Source: Limnohabitans sp. DM1 (GTDB lineage: Bacteria > Pseudomonadota > Gammaproteobacteria > Burkholderiales > Burkholderiaceae_C). From it: a stretch of 64,000 bases of DNA. Positions 1 to 8,100 of the stretch are shown one piece after another; position 1 is the first letter of the stretch; every line of letters starts with the position of its first letter. The stretch lies in NCBI RefSeq assembly GCF_001269385.1, contig NZ_CXOO01000048.1:66-64065 (forward strand), written 5' to 3'. Below the pieces are notes generated by a model that did no database searches, was not told the origin of the DNA, and saw only the letters and a program-made list of their open reading frames with translations. The translations under genes were made by a program, and so were the position numbers.

Positions 1-262
1 GGTGTTGGTGCGAGGTTTGGAGAAAGTCGATCAGATGTTTGTGCTGACGATGACGGCCTACAACCTCACGCGACTGCGCACGCTGGAACAGGTGCGTCTG
101 CAAGGTGCCCGATGAGCGAAAAAAGCAGGGATAGGTGCGTCAAAACGCGGTTTTGAAGCGTTCCAAACCACTGGAATTTCAAAATGCGAAATGAAAATCT
201 GAAAATGCATCTTCGGGGCAAGGTGGCCCCTCTGAATCGTTGAGTATTTCAGCAGCCTGCTA
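1..262 (+). mobile_element. Right end of an insertion sequence (partial)
   Basis: The window opens inside the last codons of a DDE transposase (2-115). About 130 bases of non-coding sequence follow, ending in the motif TTTCAGCAGCCTGCTAG near 246-262, which resembles terminal inverted repeats of IS4/IS5-type elements. Composition changes to AT-rich just after it. The left end lies outside the window, so family and target duplication cannot be confirmed. The exact right boundary is inferred. Confidence 0.5.
2..115 (+). CDS. Transposase, C-terminal fragment (runs off left edge)
   Basis: The open frame reads V-L-V-R-G-L-E-K-V-D-Q-M-F and then LTMTAYNLTRLRTL before a TGA at 113-115. The pattern RGL-x-KV followed by T-x-x-AYNL-x-RL is the conserved C-terminus of DDE transposases of the IS4/IS5/IS1182 type. 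Only the last 37 residues are visible, so the catalytic D-D-E residues and the intactness of the element cannot be judged. The assignment to a transposase is firm; the IS family is not. Confidence 0.7.
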   Translation: MLVRGLEKVDQMFVLTMTAYNLTRLRTLEQVRLQGAR

Positions 263-979
263 GTGGGGCCTGACTTTTACCAATAGTGTTGACCTTGAAG
301 TCAGAGTCTTCAAGCAACTGGTAGAAATCAGAAAGTCTTTGTTCGATCACAAGTGGAGCCCAGTTTGGACGAGATACGAAAGTATTTAAAATTTTTACTC
401 TCCCTTAATTGGGCTTGATGCAATAGACATTGCAAGTTGTTTGGATAAATCAGGCGTAGTCGGATAAATCTAACTATGCACATTGGTTCCGCAAGTGTCA
501 CGCGTTTACGTTATCAATACTGTAGCTGAAATTGAGTACATAGTTACTCCAATGTCAGAGCTATAAATGTGTGCCGAGTGCCAGGCTCCTAGCATTACTT
601 CGTCATCGCCTGCAACCTACACCGTTCAAAAAAATTACGAAACTGCTAGATACCGGGGTACCATTTTGCATGCTGATGATCAACTCAATGAATTAATCTA
701 CACTGCACAACAGACGGGTATAGATGCTTAGGCACTAAGTTTGCAAGTTTTTGCTCAGGGGGTTCATCGTGAATTGCCCTTGCCGGTGGGCTGTGAACGT
801 CTTGACTTGCTGGTTGAGGACGATTGTTATGCATCAACTCAAAAGCCCGCTGCACTTCGGTCTGCGGGCTTTTTGCATGGGGTAATCCCTATTCCCCGAG
901 GGGCGTTTTCCACCTTGTTTTGGAGGCTTGTGGGCAGGGGTGCCAAGGTCAATGAGTTGTCAAATTGGTCTGTATTCCT
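263..979. other. AT-rich stretch without a recognisable gene
   Basis: This stretch is visibly poorer in G+C than the rest of the window and contains no convincing gene. A minus-strand frame of about 47 codons (roughly 253-405) reads like a protein fragment (W-A-P-L-V-I-E-Q-R-L-S-D-F-Y) and stops exactly in the IS end. It may be a remnant of a gene cut by the insertion. An 80-codon plus-strand frame at 741-983 spans a hairpin terminator and is probably not coding. Confidence 0.4.
841..874. terminator. Rho-independent terminator hairpin
   Basis: AAAAGCCCGC (841-850) pairs with GCGGGCTTTTT (864-874) around a 13-base loop. The stem is GC-rich with an A-run on one side and a T-run on the other, so it could terminate transcription in either direction. 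No intact gene ends at it now, which fits the view that the surrounding region is degraded. Confidence 0.65.
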
Positions 980-1257
980 ATGACCCATTTGCCCGAGCAA
1001 GCGCCCGCCGAGGTGGCTGCTGATGAACCTGATGAGGCTCCCTGTGTGTTTCAGAAAATCGTAGACGGGCTCACGGTCATCGTGATGGGGCTGCTTTCGC
1101 TCATCACTTTTGCCAAGGTGTTGGTGCGGTTTTCCACTGACCAGTCCTTTGCCTGGACAGAAGAGTTTCGGTGTTTCTGATGATTGTGCTGGGGCTGGTG
1201 GCGGGCCTGGCCTCGGTGGCCCGCCCTTCAACGGGTCACCTCAGGTCAAGAAACTGA
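980..1257 (+). pseudogene. TRAP transporter small permease (DctQ-like), frameshifted and truncated
   Basis: From ATG 980 the frame gives an acidic N-terminus, then a hydrophobic helix (GLTVIVMGLLSLITFAKVL) and the DctQ-type motif VRF-x4-SFAWTEEF. It then hits TGA at about 1176. Shifting frame near 1165-1170 continues the family pattern with VFLMIVLGLVAGLASVAR, so a single-base change broke the gene. Similarity ends at about 1240 and the remaining helices of a normal DctQ of about 160-200 residues are absent. The large permease and the binding protein are not nearby. The family is inferred from the SFAWTEEF/FLMI pattern. Confidence 0.6.
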
Positions 1258-1363
1258 AGTTGCTCTTACAACCTTTCCTGATGCCCGACTACGCCGCCAT
1301 GAATGCACGCCTGAATGCATCGAAAGACACCCATGACAGCGCACCCATTTGTGCGCCCATCTG

Positions 1364-1385
1364 AACGGCCCCAGGCGGGGCCGTT
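1364..1385. terminator. Strong GC hairpin after the molybdenum hydroxylase operon
   Basis: AACGGCCCC (1364-1372) and GGGGCCGTT (1377-1385) form a perfect 9-bp stem with an AGGC loop. It lies 45 bases beyond the stop codon of the minus-strand hydroxylase large subunit. There is no U-tract on either side, so it is at best an imperfect intrinsic terminator or an mRNA 3'-end stabiliser. Confidence 0.5.
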
Positions 1386-1429
1386 ACCTCAGAGCTGACG
1401 CTTCAAGTCTCATGAGCCCGTTAATGGGT

Positions 1430-3571
1430 TCAAGCGGTGCGCAGTGCGTCGGCCGTGATGGGCAGGCTGCGCACGCGCTTGCCTGTGAGAGCGGCCACCG
1501 CGTTGGCAATGGCGGGGGCTGCCACCGCCGTACCCGGCTCGCCAATGCCGCCGGGCTTTTCGGTGCTCTTGACCAGCACGATGTCGATCTGCGGCGATTC
1601 GTACATGCGCACAGGCTCGTAGCTGTTGTAGTTGGTCTCTTGCACGCGCCCATTGGCCATGGTGATCTGGTGCTTGAGCACCGCACCCACGCCAAACACA
1701 ATGCTGGACTGCAACTGCGCTTCCACCGTGTCGGGGTTGACCATGTGGCCCACGTCAGCGGCCACGGTGACCTTGTGCACACGCACGCTGCCGTCCTTGT
1801 TCAGGCTGACTTCGGCGACTTCGGCCAGGTAGCTGTCATAGCCTTCCATCAAGGCAATGCCATGGGCATGGCCTTTGGGCAGCGGCTGGCCCCAGCCCGC
1901 TTTTTCGGCGGCCAGTTTCAGCACGTTGGCATAACGCGGTTTGCCAGCGAGCATCTTCATGCGGTAGGCATAAGGGTCTTGACCTGCGGCTTTGGCCAGC
2001 TCGTCAATGAAGCTTTCGTTGGCAAAAGCGTTCATGCTGTGGCTCACAGCGCGCCAGTAACCGACGCGCACACCGGTGTCATGGATCACCAGGTCGTGCT
2101 GGGTGTTGGGGATGTTGTAGCCCGTCACAGCGGCTTCAGCCATGAAGGGGTCCAGCGTGTCCTTGGGCAGGCCGAAGGCACGCTGCGTGACCGATTGCGA
2201 AGCCACTTTGAAGTGCATCGCCACCGGCATGCCGTTGGCGTCCAGACCGGCCTTGAGCTGGTTGACACCGGCAGGACGGTAGTAGTCATGCATCATGTCT
2301 TCTTCGCGTGTCCACACCAGTTTGACGGGCTTGCCCACGGCTTTGGAGATTTCCGCAGCCTGCACCACAAAATCCAACTCAAGGCGACGACCGAAGCCGC
2401 CACCCAAGTAGGTGGTTTTCAGGGTGATGTCTTCGGGCTGGGCCTTCAGCGCGGCAGCCACGGCACCGACAACGCCTTGCTGGAACTGCGTTGGCCCGAT
2501 CAGCAGGATCTTGTCGCTTTGCACATGGGCGGTGAAGTTCATCGGCTCAAGGGGCGAGTGCGATTGCATGGGCGAAACGTATTCGGCTTCGACCACCTTG
2601 GCTGCACCCTTGAGGGCGGCGGCCACATCGCCCTGGGGCTTGGTGATCTCGATGACTTTGCCGGACTTGGCCGCCTGGCGTGTGCCGTCGATGATGGAGG
2701 CGGTGCTCAAGCTGGCGCCTGCGCCTTCGTCCCACTGCACTTTGACGGTTTCCATGGCTTTCTTGGCACGCCACCACGAGTCGGCCACCACGGCCACGCC
2801 ATCGCTGATCTGCACCACGGCCTGCACGCCGGGCATGCCCTTGGCATGGTTTGCGTCAAAACTCTTGACCTTGCCGCCAATGACCGGGCACTGCTGCACA
2901 GTGGCGTAGACCATGCCGGGCAACTTGACGTCGATACCGAATTCGGCGGTGCCGTTGGTCTTGGCGGGTGTGTCCACGCGCGGGGTGCGCTTGCCCACCA
3001 GGCGGAAATCCTTGGGGTCCTTGATGGGTGGTTTCTCGGGCACGGGCAGCTTGGAAGCGGCTGCGGCCAAAGCGCCATAAGTGGCCTTCTTGCCATTGGG
3101 GCCGAGCACCATGCCTTTGTCGGCCTTGAGCTGGCTGCGGTCCACGTTCCATTGGGCAGCGGCGGCAGAAATCAGCATCTCGCGCACCTGGGCGCCTGCC
3201 ACGCGCAGCTTTTCCCAGCCGCCACGCACCGAGGTCGATCCGCCCGTGATTTGAGCGCCCAGCAAGGCGTTCACATAGGCCGCGCCGGGAGGGGCATCCA
3301 CCACGCGGATTTGTTTCATCTCGACATTCAGCTCTTCGGCCACCAGCATGGGCATGGCGGTGTGCACACCTTGCCCCATTTCGGAGTGAGAGCTCAGGAT
3401 GGTGATGCTGTTGTCGTCAGCAATGTGGACCCAGGCGTTGGGCGTGTGCAGGGTGCCTGCGGCCATGGCCTGGCCGAGGGTGCCGGGCAGGTGCAGGGCC
3501 ATCAACAAGCCACCCGAAGCAGCGGCACCGGCTTTCAGGAAGGAGCGGCGGGAAGTTTGTGTATCGATCAT
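1430..3571 (-). CDS. Molybdopterin-dependent hydroxylase large subunit (IorB-like, xanthine dehydrogenase family)
   Basis: This 713-residue protein begins with a twin-arginine signal (SRRSFLKAGAAASGG, residues about 7-21), so the folded cofactor-loaded enzyme is probably exported. The Mo-binding region shows the motif LGGGFGRR followed by the VWTREEDM segment. The C-terminal GIGEPGT supplies the glutamate expected to act as base. This matches isoquinoline 1-oxidoreductase beta-subunit and aldehyde-oxidase-type proteins that hydroxylate N-heterocycles or aldehydes. The substrate cannot be told from sequence. The start ATG has a GGAG box nine bases upstream. The small 2Fe-2S subunit lies 17 bases upstream in the same operon. 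No cytochrome c subunit, which often completes such operons, is present. Confidence 0.9.
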   Translation of the reverse strand: MIDTQTSRRSFLKAGAAASGGLLMALHLPGTLGQAMAAGTLHTPNAWVHIADDNSITILSSHSEMGQGVHTAMPMLVAEELNVEMKQIRVVDAPPGAAYVNALLGAQITGGSTSVRGGWEKLRVAGAQVREMLISAAAAQWNVDRSQLKADKGMVLGPNGKKATYGALAAAASKLPVPEKPPIKDPKDFRLVGKRTPRVDTPAKTNGTAEFGIDVKLPGMVYATVQQCPVIGGKVKSFDANHAKGMPGVQAVVQISDGVAVVADSWWRAKKAMETVKVQWDEGAGASLSTASIIDGTRQAAKSGKVIEITKPQGDVAAALKGAAKVVEAEYVSPMQSHSPLEPMNFTAHVQSDKILLIGPTQFQQGVVGAVAAALKAQPEDITLKTTYLGGGFGRRLELDFVVQAAEISKAVGKPVKLVWTREEDMMHDYYRPAGVNQLKAGLDANGMPVAMHFKVASQSVTQRAFGLPKDTLDPFMAEAAVTGYNIPNTQHDLVIHDTGVRVGYWRAVSHSMNAFANESFIDELAKAAGQDPYAYRMKMLAGKPRYANVLKLAAEKAGWGQPLPKGHAHGIALMEGYDSYLAEVAEVSLNKDGSVRVHKVTVAADVGHMVNPDTVEAQLQSSIVFGVGAVLKHQITMANGRVQETNYNSYEPVRMYESPQIDIVLVKSTEKPGGIGEPGTAVAAPAIANAVAALTGKRVRSLPITADALRTA

Positions 3572-3588
3572 GTGAGGTCTCCGGCTTA

Positions 3589-4053
3589 TCAGGCTGTGCG
3601 CATCGTGGCAGCGGCATCTTTGATGGCGGCGCGAATGCGGGGGTAGGTGCCGCAACGGCAGATGTTGCCGCTCATCGCGTTGTCGATGTCGGTGTCGCTC
3701 GGGTTCTTGTTTTTGGCCAGCAAGGCGGCGGCGCTCATGAGCTGGCCCGACTGGCAGTAACCGCACTGGGGCACGTCGTGCTTGATCCAGGCCACTTGCA
3801 AGGGGTGGGTGTTGTTCTTGGACAGGCCTTCTACCGTGGCCACTTTTTTGCCCGCAACGCTGCTCAAGGGGGTTTGGCAAGAGCGCACGGCCTGGCCATT
3901 GACGTGCACAGTGCAGGCGCCGCACAAGGCCGCGCCACAGCCAAATTTGGTGCCGGTCATGCCCAGCTCATCGCGCAGCACCCACAACAAAGGGGTGTCT
4001 GATTCGGACGTGGCCTTGGCGGGCTTGCCGTTGACCTGGAAATTCACGCTCAT
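3589..4053 (-). CDS. 2Fe-2S small subunit of molybdenum hydroxylase (IorA-like)
   Basis: The 154-residue protein has the two-cluster layout of the family. The N-terminal plant-ferredoxin cluster is visible as [17 protein letters not shown] with a further Cys in RSCQTPL. The second cluster has C-G-Y-C and the CRCGTYPR segment. It passes electrons from the Mo site of the large subunit encoded just downstream. The start at 4053 has a strong GAGGAGA box; a longer upstream frame to 4149 lacks family similarity. It is the first gene of a two-gene operon. Confidence 0.92.
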   Translation of the reverse strand: MSVNFQVNGKPAKATSESDTPLLWVLRDELGMTGTKFGCGAALCGACTVHVNGQAVRSCQTPLSSVAGKKVATVEGLSKNNTHPLQVAWIKHDVPQCGYCQSGQLMSAAALLAKNKNPSDTDIDNAMSGNICRCGTYPRIRAAIKDAAATMRTA

Positions 4054-4343
4054 TGATGTCTCCTCAAAGCGGTGTTGTGATGAACATTCACGACCATGTA
4101 TCAAGTTCGCCCGATTGACACCCCCTATAAACCCTGAATGACATGACATGAGTCATGTCTATGATCGAAAAAGTCCAGAAGTGTCTGTTTTTGTTCCTAT
4201 GAAAGAGTTGGCATACAGTGGCCAATGAACATGGGGCCATCAAGGCGGGAGATTCTTTTGGGGTACGGCATCGGATGAGGCACATGAAGCGCGAATGGCC
4301 GGTGGAAAATGAAGCCCCTCCAAACCCCCAACCTGTACACACC

Positions 4344-5288
4344 ATGACCCTCCAGCTTTCGCCCGTTTGGAACGCCCTGAGCCGCACACCCGACGGTCTG
4401 AGCGAATCGCCGTTTTGGCACCCGCATGAGCAGCGCTTGTACTGGGTGGACATTCCTGGCTGTCGCGCTGCAAGGGTGTCAGTTCAAGGCGATCAGACCA
4501 AAGGACCCGTGGAATATTGGCCTCTGGGCCAGGAGCCTGGCTGCATCGCGCCGGTGCAAAGCGGCGGTCTGGTGTTGGCCCTGCGTGACGGCATTTACCT
4601 GGCCCGTGAATGGGGCGGTCCCTTGCGAGCCCTGGCAGCCGCGCCCTACGACACGGGCCGTTTGCGCTTCAACGATGGCAAATGCGACCCGCAAGGCCGA
4701 TTTTGGGCGGGCAGCATGTACGAGCCGCGTGACCAGGCCTTGGGGGTTTTGTATGCAATGCAAGGCCTCCATCTGCAGGCCATGGCGCATGGTGCCACCA
4801 CCGCCAACGGCCTGGCCTGGTCACCCGACGCCCGCACCCTGTATTGGGCCGACACCGCCGCGCACTGCGTGCGAGCCTGGGACTTTGAGGCGAGCAGCGG
4901 CGCTGTGAGCAAGGAGCGGGTGTTCCATCAATTTGCCAGCAAACCGGCAGGCTGGGTCTGGGGTCAGCCCGGCCAGTCGGCTTATGGGGGGCGCCCGGAT
5001 GGCGCCGCCGTGGATGCCGAAGGCGCCTATTGGTCAGCCCAATACGAAGGCCAGCGCCTGGTGCGACTGTCGCCCCAGGGCGAAGTCCTGGCCAAAATCG
5101 ACACCCCCGTGCCCTGCCCGACCATGCCTTGCTTTGGTGGCCCGGATCTGCAAACCCTGTTCATCACCACCTCCCGGCAAGGGCGCAGCGACGCAGAATT
5201 GGCCCGTTACCCCTTGGCCGGTTGCATTTTTTCTACCCGGGTGGATGTGCCAGGACTGCCTGTCAATTTCTATCGTCCGCCCGCCTGA
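4344..5288 (+). CDS. SMP-30/gluconolactonase/LRE family protein
   Basis: The 314-residue protein has the beta-propeller pattern of sugar lactonases. An early metal-ligand Glu sits in LSESPFWHP, followed by YWVDI, the RFNDGKCDPQGRFWAG segment, an Asn in TTANGLAWSPD, and the late Asp in DGAAVDAEGAYW. Such enzymes open aldono-lactones in oxidative sugar pathways. ATG 4344 was chosen because family similarity starts there. The frame stays open to ATG 4218, but those 42 extra residues look unlike the family and no start has a clear ribosome site. It is transcribed divergently from the hydroxylase operon. Confidence 0.85.
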   Translation: MTLQLSPVWNALSRTPDGLSESPFWHPHEQRLYWVDIPGCRAARVSVQGDQTKGPVEYWPLGQEPGCIAPVQSGGLVLALRDGIYLAREWGGPLRALAAAPYDTGRLRFNDGKCDPQGRFWAGSMYEPRDQALGVLYAMQGLHLQAMAHGATTANGLAWSPDARTLYWADTAAHCVRAWDFEASSGAVSKERVFHQFASKPAGWVWGQPGQSAYGGRPDGAAVDAEGAYWSAQYEGQRLVRLSPQGEVLAKIDTPVPCPTMPCFGGPDLQTLFITTSRQGRSDAELARYPLAGCIFSTRVDVPGLPVNFYRPPA

Positions 5289-5379
5289 GCGGAGTGAGGC
5301 CTTGCCTGTCAGGGCAGCTGCGCCGCCCGCCAAGCTGCCAGGTGATCGAGAATCTCTCGCAAAGTCCCAATTGACCTGC

Positions 5380-6039
5380 TCAGGCGGCAGGACTCATGTT
5401 CAGCTGCAGGCGTTCACGCGCCATGACACGGGCCACAGCGGGCACGGTCGCCACCTTTTGCACAAAGGACCACAGCTCGGGGTGCACCTCGGGCGCAATG
5501 CCTGCAAGAGTGCCCCAGCGCGTGAGGGTCAGGCTGTAGGCGTCCAAGGGGCTGAAGTGTTCACCGGTCAGCCAGCTCTGGCCTTGGGCCGCAGCAGCCT
5601 GGACCAGTGACTGCAATTCGCCCAGCATGCCGCGAAACACTTGTGTGTTGTAGGTTTTCAGCGCTGCCTGCACATCGGGCTGGTCAGAGAACTTTTGCGG
5701 CATGAAGATGTGGGTGAAGGTGGGATGCACCGTGTTGTTCATCCAGGCCAGGGTCGACAGGGCCTGCGCACGGGCGATGGGCTCGGTGGGCAGGAAATGC
5801 GCATCCGGAAAAATCTGGTCCAGGTGCAGCACGATGGCCACAATCTGCGTGACCACCTGACCCTTGTGCACCAGCACAGGCACCTGCCCGCGTGGGTTGA
5901 TGGCTTTGTAGTCCTCGCTGTTTTGTTCACCTTTGTGCAGCTTGACCATGTTGGGTTCAAAGGCGGTGCCGCTCATTTCCAGCAGCACATGCGGCACAAA
6001 CGAACAGGCGCCCGGGGCGAAATACAGTTTCAGACTCAT
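5380..6039 (-). CDS. Glutathione S-transferase (beta-class-like)
   Basis: The 219-residue protein opens with MSLKLYFAPGACSFVPHV, in which the Cys of GACS sits where beta-class bacterial GSTs form a mixed disulfide with glutathione. The cis-Pro motif is in PRGQVPVL, and the helical C-terminal domain follows from about residue 88. It should conjugate or reduce electrophiles with glutathione in the cytoplasm. It is convergent with the SMP-30 gene and shows no operon link to the downstream small membrane protein. Confidence 0.9.
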   Translation of the reverse strand: MSLKLYFAPGACSFVPHVLLEMSGTAFEPNMVKLHKGEQNSEDYKAINPRGQVPVLVHKGQVVTQIVAIVLHLDQIFPDAHFLPTEPIARAQALSTLAWMNNTVHPTFTHIFMPQKFSDQPDVQAALKTYNTQVFRGMLGELQSLVQAAAAQGQSWLTGEHFSPLDAYSLTLTRWGTLAGIAPEVHPELWSFVQKVATVPAVARVMARERLQLNMSPAA

Positions 6040-6059
6040 GCAGAGGTCTCCAAAAGGGG

Positions 6060-6449
6060 TTAACGGGCGGCTTTGGCATCAGAGCGCGCAGCGGCCGGGG
6101 TGGGCGTGGTGGATGGCGCAGATGAAGGGGTGGCAGTCGGTGTGGCTGCTGATGTGGTGAGTTCTTGCGATGCCGCTGGGGACGCTGGCACTGAGCCCGC
6201 ATCTTGGGACGCCTCGGCGGGCGAAGGGTCTGAAGCCTCCAGGCCAGGGCCCGGTGCAGTGGCGGACTCGCTGGCAGCCGGGCGTGGCGGCAAGGTGATG
6301 GTCACGGCATCAGGCCTGATTTGTTGAAGCAAGCGTTCGGGTTCACGCTGGATGTTGGGACCCCAACCCCAGCGTTTAAACGCATCCCACTCCCAGGCCA
6401 GCACGACGGCGTTGCACAGCAGCAAAATTCCAAACAACCAGCGCATCAT
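6060..6449 (-). CDS. Small membrane-anchored protein of unknown function
   Basis: The protein of about 129 residues has one N-terminal hydrophobic helix (FGILLLCNAVVLAWEW), then a motif KRWGWGPN and a long Ser/Pro/Ala/Thr-rich tail that is probably disordered. ATG 6449 overlaps the birA stop in an ATGA arrangement, so it is translationally coupled to birA. The topology suggests an inner-membrane anchor with the tail in the periplasm. In many related genomes birA is followed by coaX; here it is not. No function is assigned. Confidence 0.7.
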   Translation of the reverse strand: MMRWLFGILLLCNAVVLAWEWDAFKRWGWGPNIQREPERLLQQIRPDAVTITLPPRPAASESATAPGPGLEASDPSPAEASQDAGSVPASPAASQELTTSAATPTATPSSAPSTTPTPAAARSDAKAAR

Positions 6450-7243
6450 GAAGAAGTGTCCTTGGGCAAGGGTCGCACGCTGACTTCGGCGCTGTGGATC
6501 TCCTGCACGCCCAAATCGGTTTGCAATCGTAGCGCACCCCCGGGGGTGAGGCCCAGGCACAGGCCTTGCAGGCCATCGCTGGTGTGAACCCGCTGGCCTT
6601 TGAGCACATCACGCGCTTCAAAGCGTGACTGCAAGGGGGCAAAACCCGTGCGTTCAAAGTCCAGCATCGCCCGGATCAAGGGCGGCACCACCTGCGCTAG
6701 GCAAGCCGGTGCGGTGAGCTGAGGCAACAATTCCGTCAAGGCGGCAGGCGCAGTGCTCAGGCCTTCGGCGGGCCGGGGGCGGATGTTCAGCCCCACGCCG
6801 ATGACCACCTGGCTGCGGCCACCCATGCTGGCCGCTTCCACCAGGATGCCGCCAAGCTTGCGGGCCTTAAACCACAGGTCATTGGGCCACTTGAGGCCCA
6901 CCTCGGCATGCAGGCTTTCGGCCAGGCTCAGTCCCACAGCCAAACTCAGCCCCGACCAGTCTTTGGGGGACATGGGCAGGCTCAGCGAAAACGTGAGCGA
7001 ATCACCCGCCTGGCTTTGCCAGACGCGGCCCATGCGGCCTCGGCCTGCGCTCTGCCGTTCGGCCACCAGCAGCGTGGGTTCGTGCTGCCCGGCTCGGGCG
7101 CGGCGCATGAGTTCGCTGTTGGTGGAGTCAATTTCCGGCAGGATTTCCACCGTGAAATTTGGCAGAAGCGGGAAAACCTGCTCCCAAATGGCTTCGGCAG
7201 GCCAGGCGGTGGGGCTATCGAGTGGCGTCATCGCAGTTTTCAT
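6446..7243 (-). CDS. birA: Biotin--[acetyl-CoA-carboxylase] ligase
   Basis: BirA attaches biotin to the biotin carboxyl carrier protein. The 265-residue product carries the biotin/ATP loop GRGRMGRVW at about residue 68, the catalytic Lys segment GLKWPNDLWFK, KLGGILVE, and the GVGLNI motif. The N-terminal helix-turn-helix of the dual-function E. coli protein is missing, so this is a monofunctional group I ligase without repressor activity. It overlaps the small membrane-protein gene downstream by four bases. Confidence 0.95.
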   Translation of the reverse strand: MKTAMTPLDSPTAWPAEAIWEQVFPLLPNFTVEILPEIDSTNSELMRRARAGQHEPTLLVAERQSAGRGRMGRVWQSQAGDSLTFSLSLPMSPKDWSGLSLAVGLSLAESLHAEVGLKWPNDLWFKARKLGGILVEAASMGGRSQVVIGVGLNIRPRPAEGLSTAPAALTELLPQLTAPACLAQVVPPLIRAMLDFERTGFAPLQSRFEARDVLKGQRVHTSDGLQGLCLGLTPGGALRLQTDLGVQEIHSAEVSVRPLPKDTSS

Positions 7244-7335
7244 GTTTATTCGTCATTTCGCAGCCAGCGTGGCAATCCCATGAGGGCGAAAGGCGTCAAT
7301 GACGAGAAGACGACCGGCAAGATTGCAAGGGCAGC

Positions 7336-7989
7336 TCAGCGCTTTTTGGTGACTTTGTCTGCCAGCTTCTTCTGGGCTTTGGCCTCGGTCTTCGGTTTGG
7401 CATCCCCTTTTGACTTGGATGTTGCGTCGACCTTGGACTTGGCTTTGGCATCCGTTTTGGGCTTGGCCTTCTTCTTTTTCTGGCTGGGAATCTCGGGCGT
7501 GTCTTCGCGTTCCTTGGGCGAGAGCAGCGTGCCCCGGCAGTTTTTGGCGCCGCACCAGCAGGGGTACTCGGCCAGCAGTTCGGGGGTGTAGGGCTCGTCG
7601 ATGATCAGGCCGTAGTCGTAGTTCAGCTCTTCACCGGCTGCAATGTTGCGCAGGGCCTTGATGAAGATGCGGTCGTTTTCTTCGTCGGCCTCGCAGTTGG
7701 GGTCGCAGCTGTGGTTGATCCAGCGCGAAGAATTGCCGCCGTGCAGTGCATCAATCACCCGGTCTTCGTTCACATGGAAGTAGAAGGTGTGGTTCGGGTC
7801 ATTGGGGTCGTGCGGGTGGCGGTCTTGCGCCTCGTCCCAGCTGATGACCTCGCCCACATATTCAATGAGGGTCTCGCCTTCAGCCAAGTTCTGCAAGGCA
7901 AACACGCCCTTGCCGTGCACGCCGGAGCGGCGAACCTGGATGCGTTTGCCGGATGGCGAGGCGGATCGAGGGGCAGGTGTTTTGGCCAC
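7336..7989 (-). CDS. SET-domain protein-lysine methyltransferase
   Basis: The 217-residue protein has a compact SET domain (residues about 17-165). GVHGKGVFA starts the domain, RWINHSCDPNCEAD gives the NHSC cofactor/substrate motif, and GEELNYDYG the catalytic Tyr region. A Cys cluster CWCGAKNCRG forms a post-SET zinc site. The last 50 residues are Lys/Ala-rich and could bind nucleic acid. Bacterial SET proteins methylate lysines on DNA-binding or ribosomal proteins; the target here is unknown. It is divergent from topB and shares its unusual promoter region. Confidence 0.9.
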   Translation of the reverse strand: MAKTPAPRSASPSGKRIQVRRSGVHGKGVFALQNLAEGETLIEYVGEVISWDEAQDRHPHDPNDPNHTFYFHVNEDRVIDALHGGNSSRWINHSCDPNCEADEENDRIFIKALRNIAAGEELNYDYGLIIDEPYTPELLAEYPCWCGAKNCRGTLLSPKEREDTPEIPSQKKKKAKPKTDAKAKSKVDATSKSKGDAKPKTEAKAQKKLADKVTKKR

Positions 7990-8020
7990 GGCGTTGAAAA
8001 ATTTGTTATGGTGAATTCAT

Positions 8021-8079
8021 GTGGGCGTGCGCGTGAGCGCGCCCAGGCGTGCATGTGTGCGAGCGCGCGTGCACACGCG
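8021..8079. promoter_or_regulatory. Alternating purine-pyrimidine tract in the SET/topB divergent promoter region
   Basis: The region between two divergent genes is dominated by GTGCGCGTGAGCGCGC (near 8027-8042) and by the inverted repeat GTGTGC (8055-8060) / GCACAC (8071-8076) around GAGCGCGCGT. Long GT/GC alternation of this kind can adopt left-handed DNA or extrude a cruciform under negative supercoiling. That is suggestive next to a topoisomerase gene, but no regulatory role is shown. Confidence 0.4.
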
Positions 8080-8089
8080 AGACAACGGA

Positions 8090-8100
8090 TTGTATAGACA
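8090..8100 (+). promoter_or_regulatory. Copy of the HutC-like operator at the topB start
   Basis: TTGTATAGACA at 8090-8100 is identical to the motif found twice, in opposite orientations, in front of the ABC/hut operon (37574-37584 and 37709-37719). It ends on the A of the topB start codon, so a bound GntR-type repressor would block translation-start DNA. Whether it is bound is unknown; chance occurrence of an 11-mer is possible but unlikely in GC-rich DNA. Confidence 0.35.

Noticed and set aside
741..983. 80-codon plus-strand frame
   Set aside because: It crosses a strong bidirectional terminator hairpin and shows no similarity or ribosome site.
1349..3646. Plus-strand open frame of 765 codons
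   Set aside because: It is antisense to the hydroxylase large subunit, whose TAT signal, GGGFGRR and GEPGT motifs are unmistakable.
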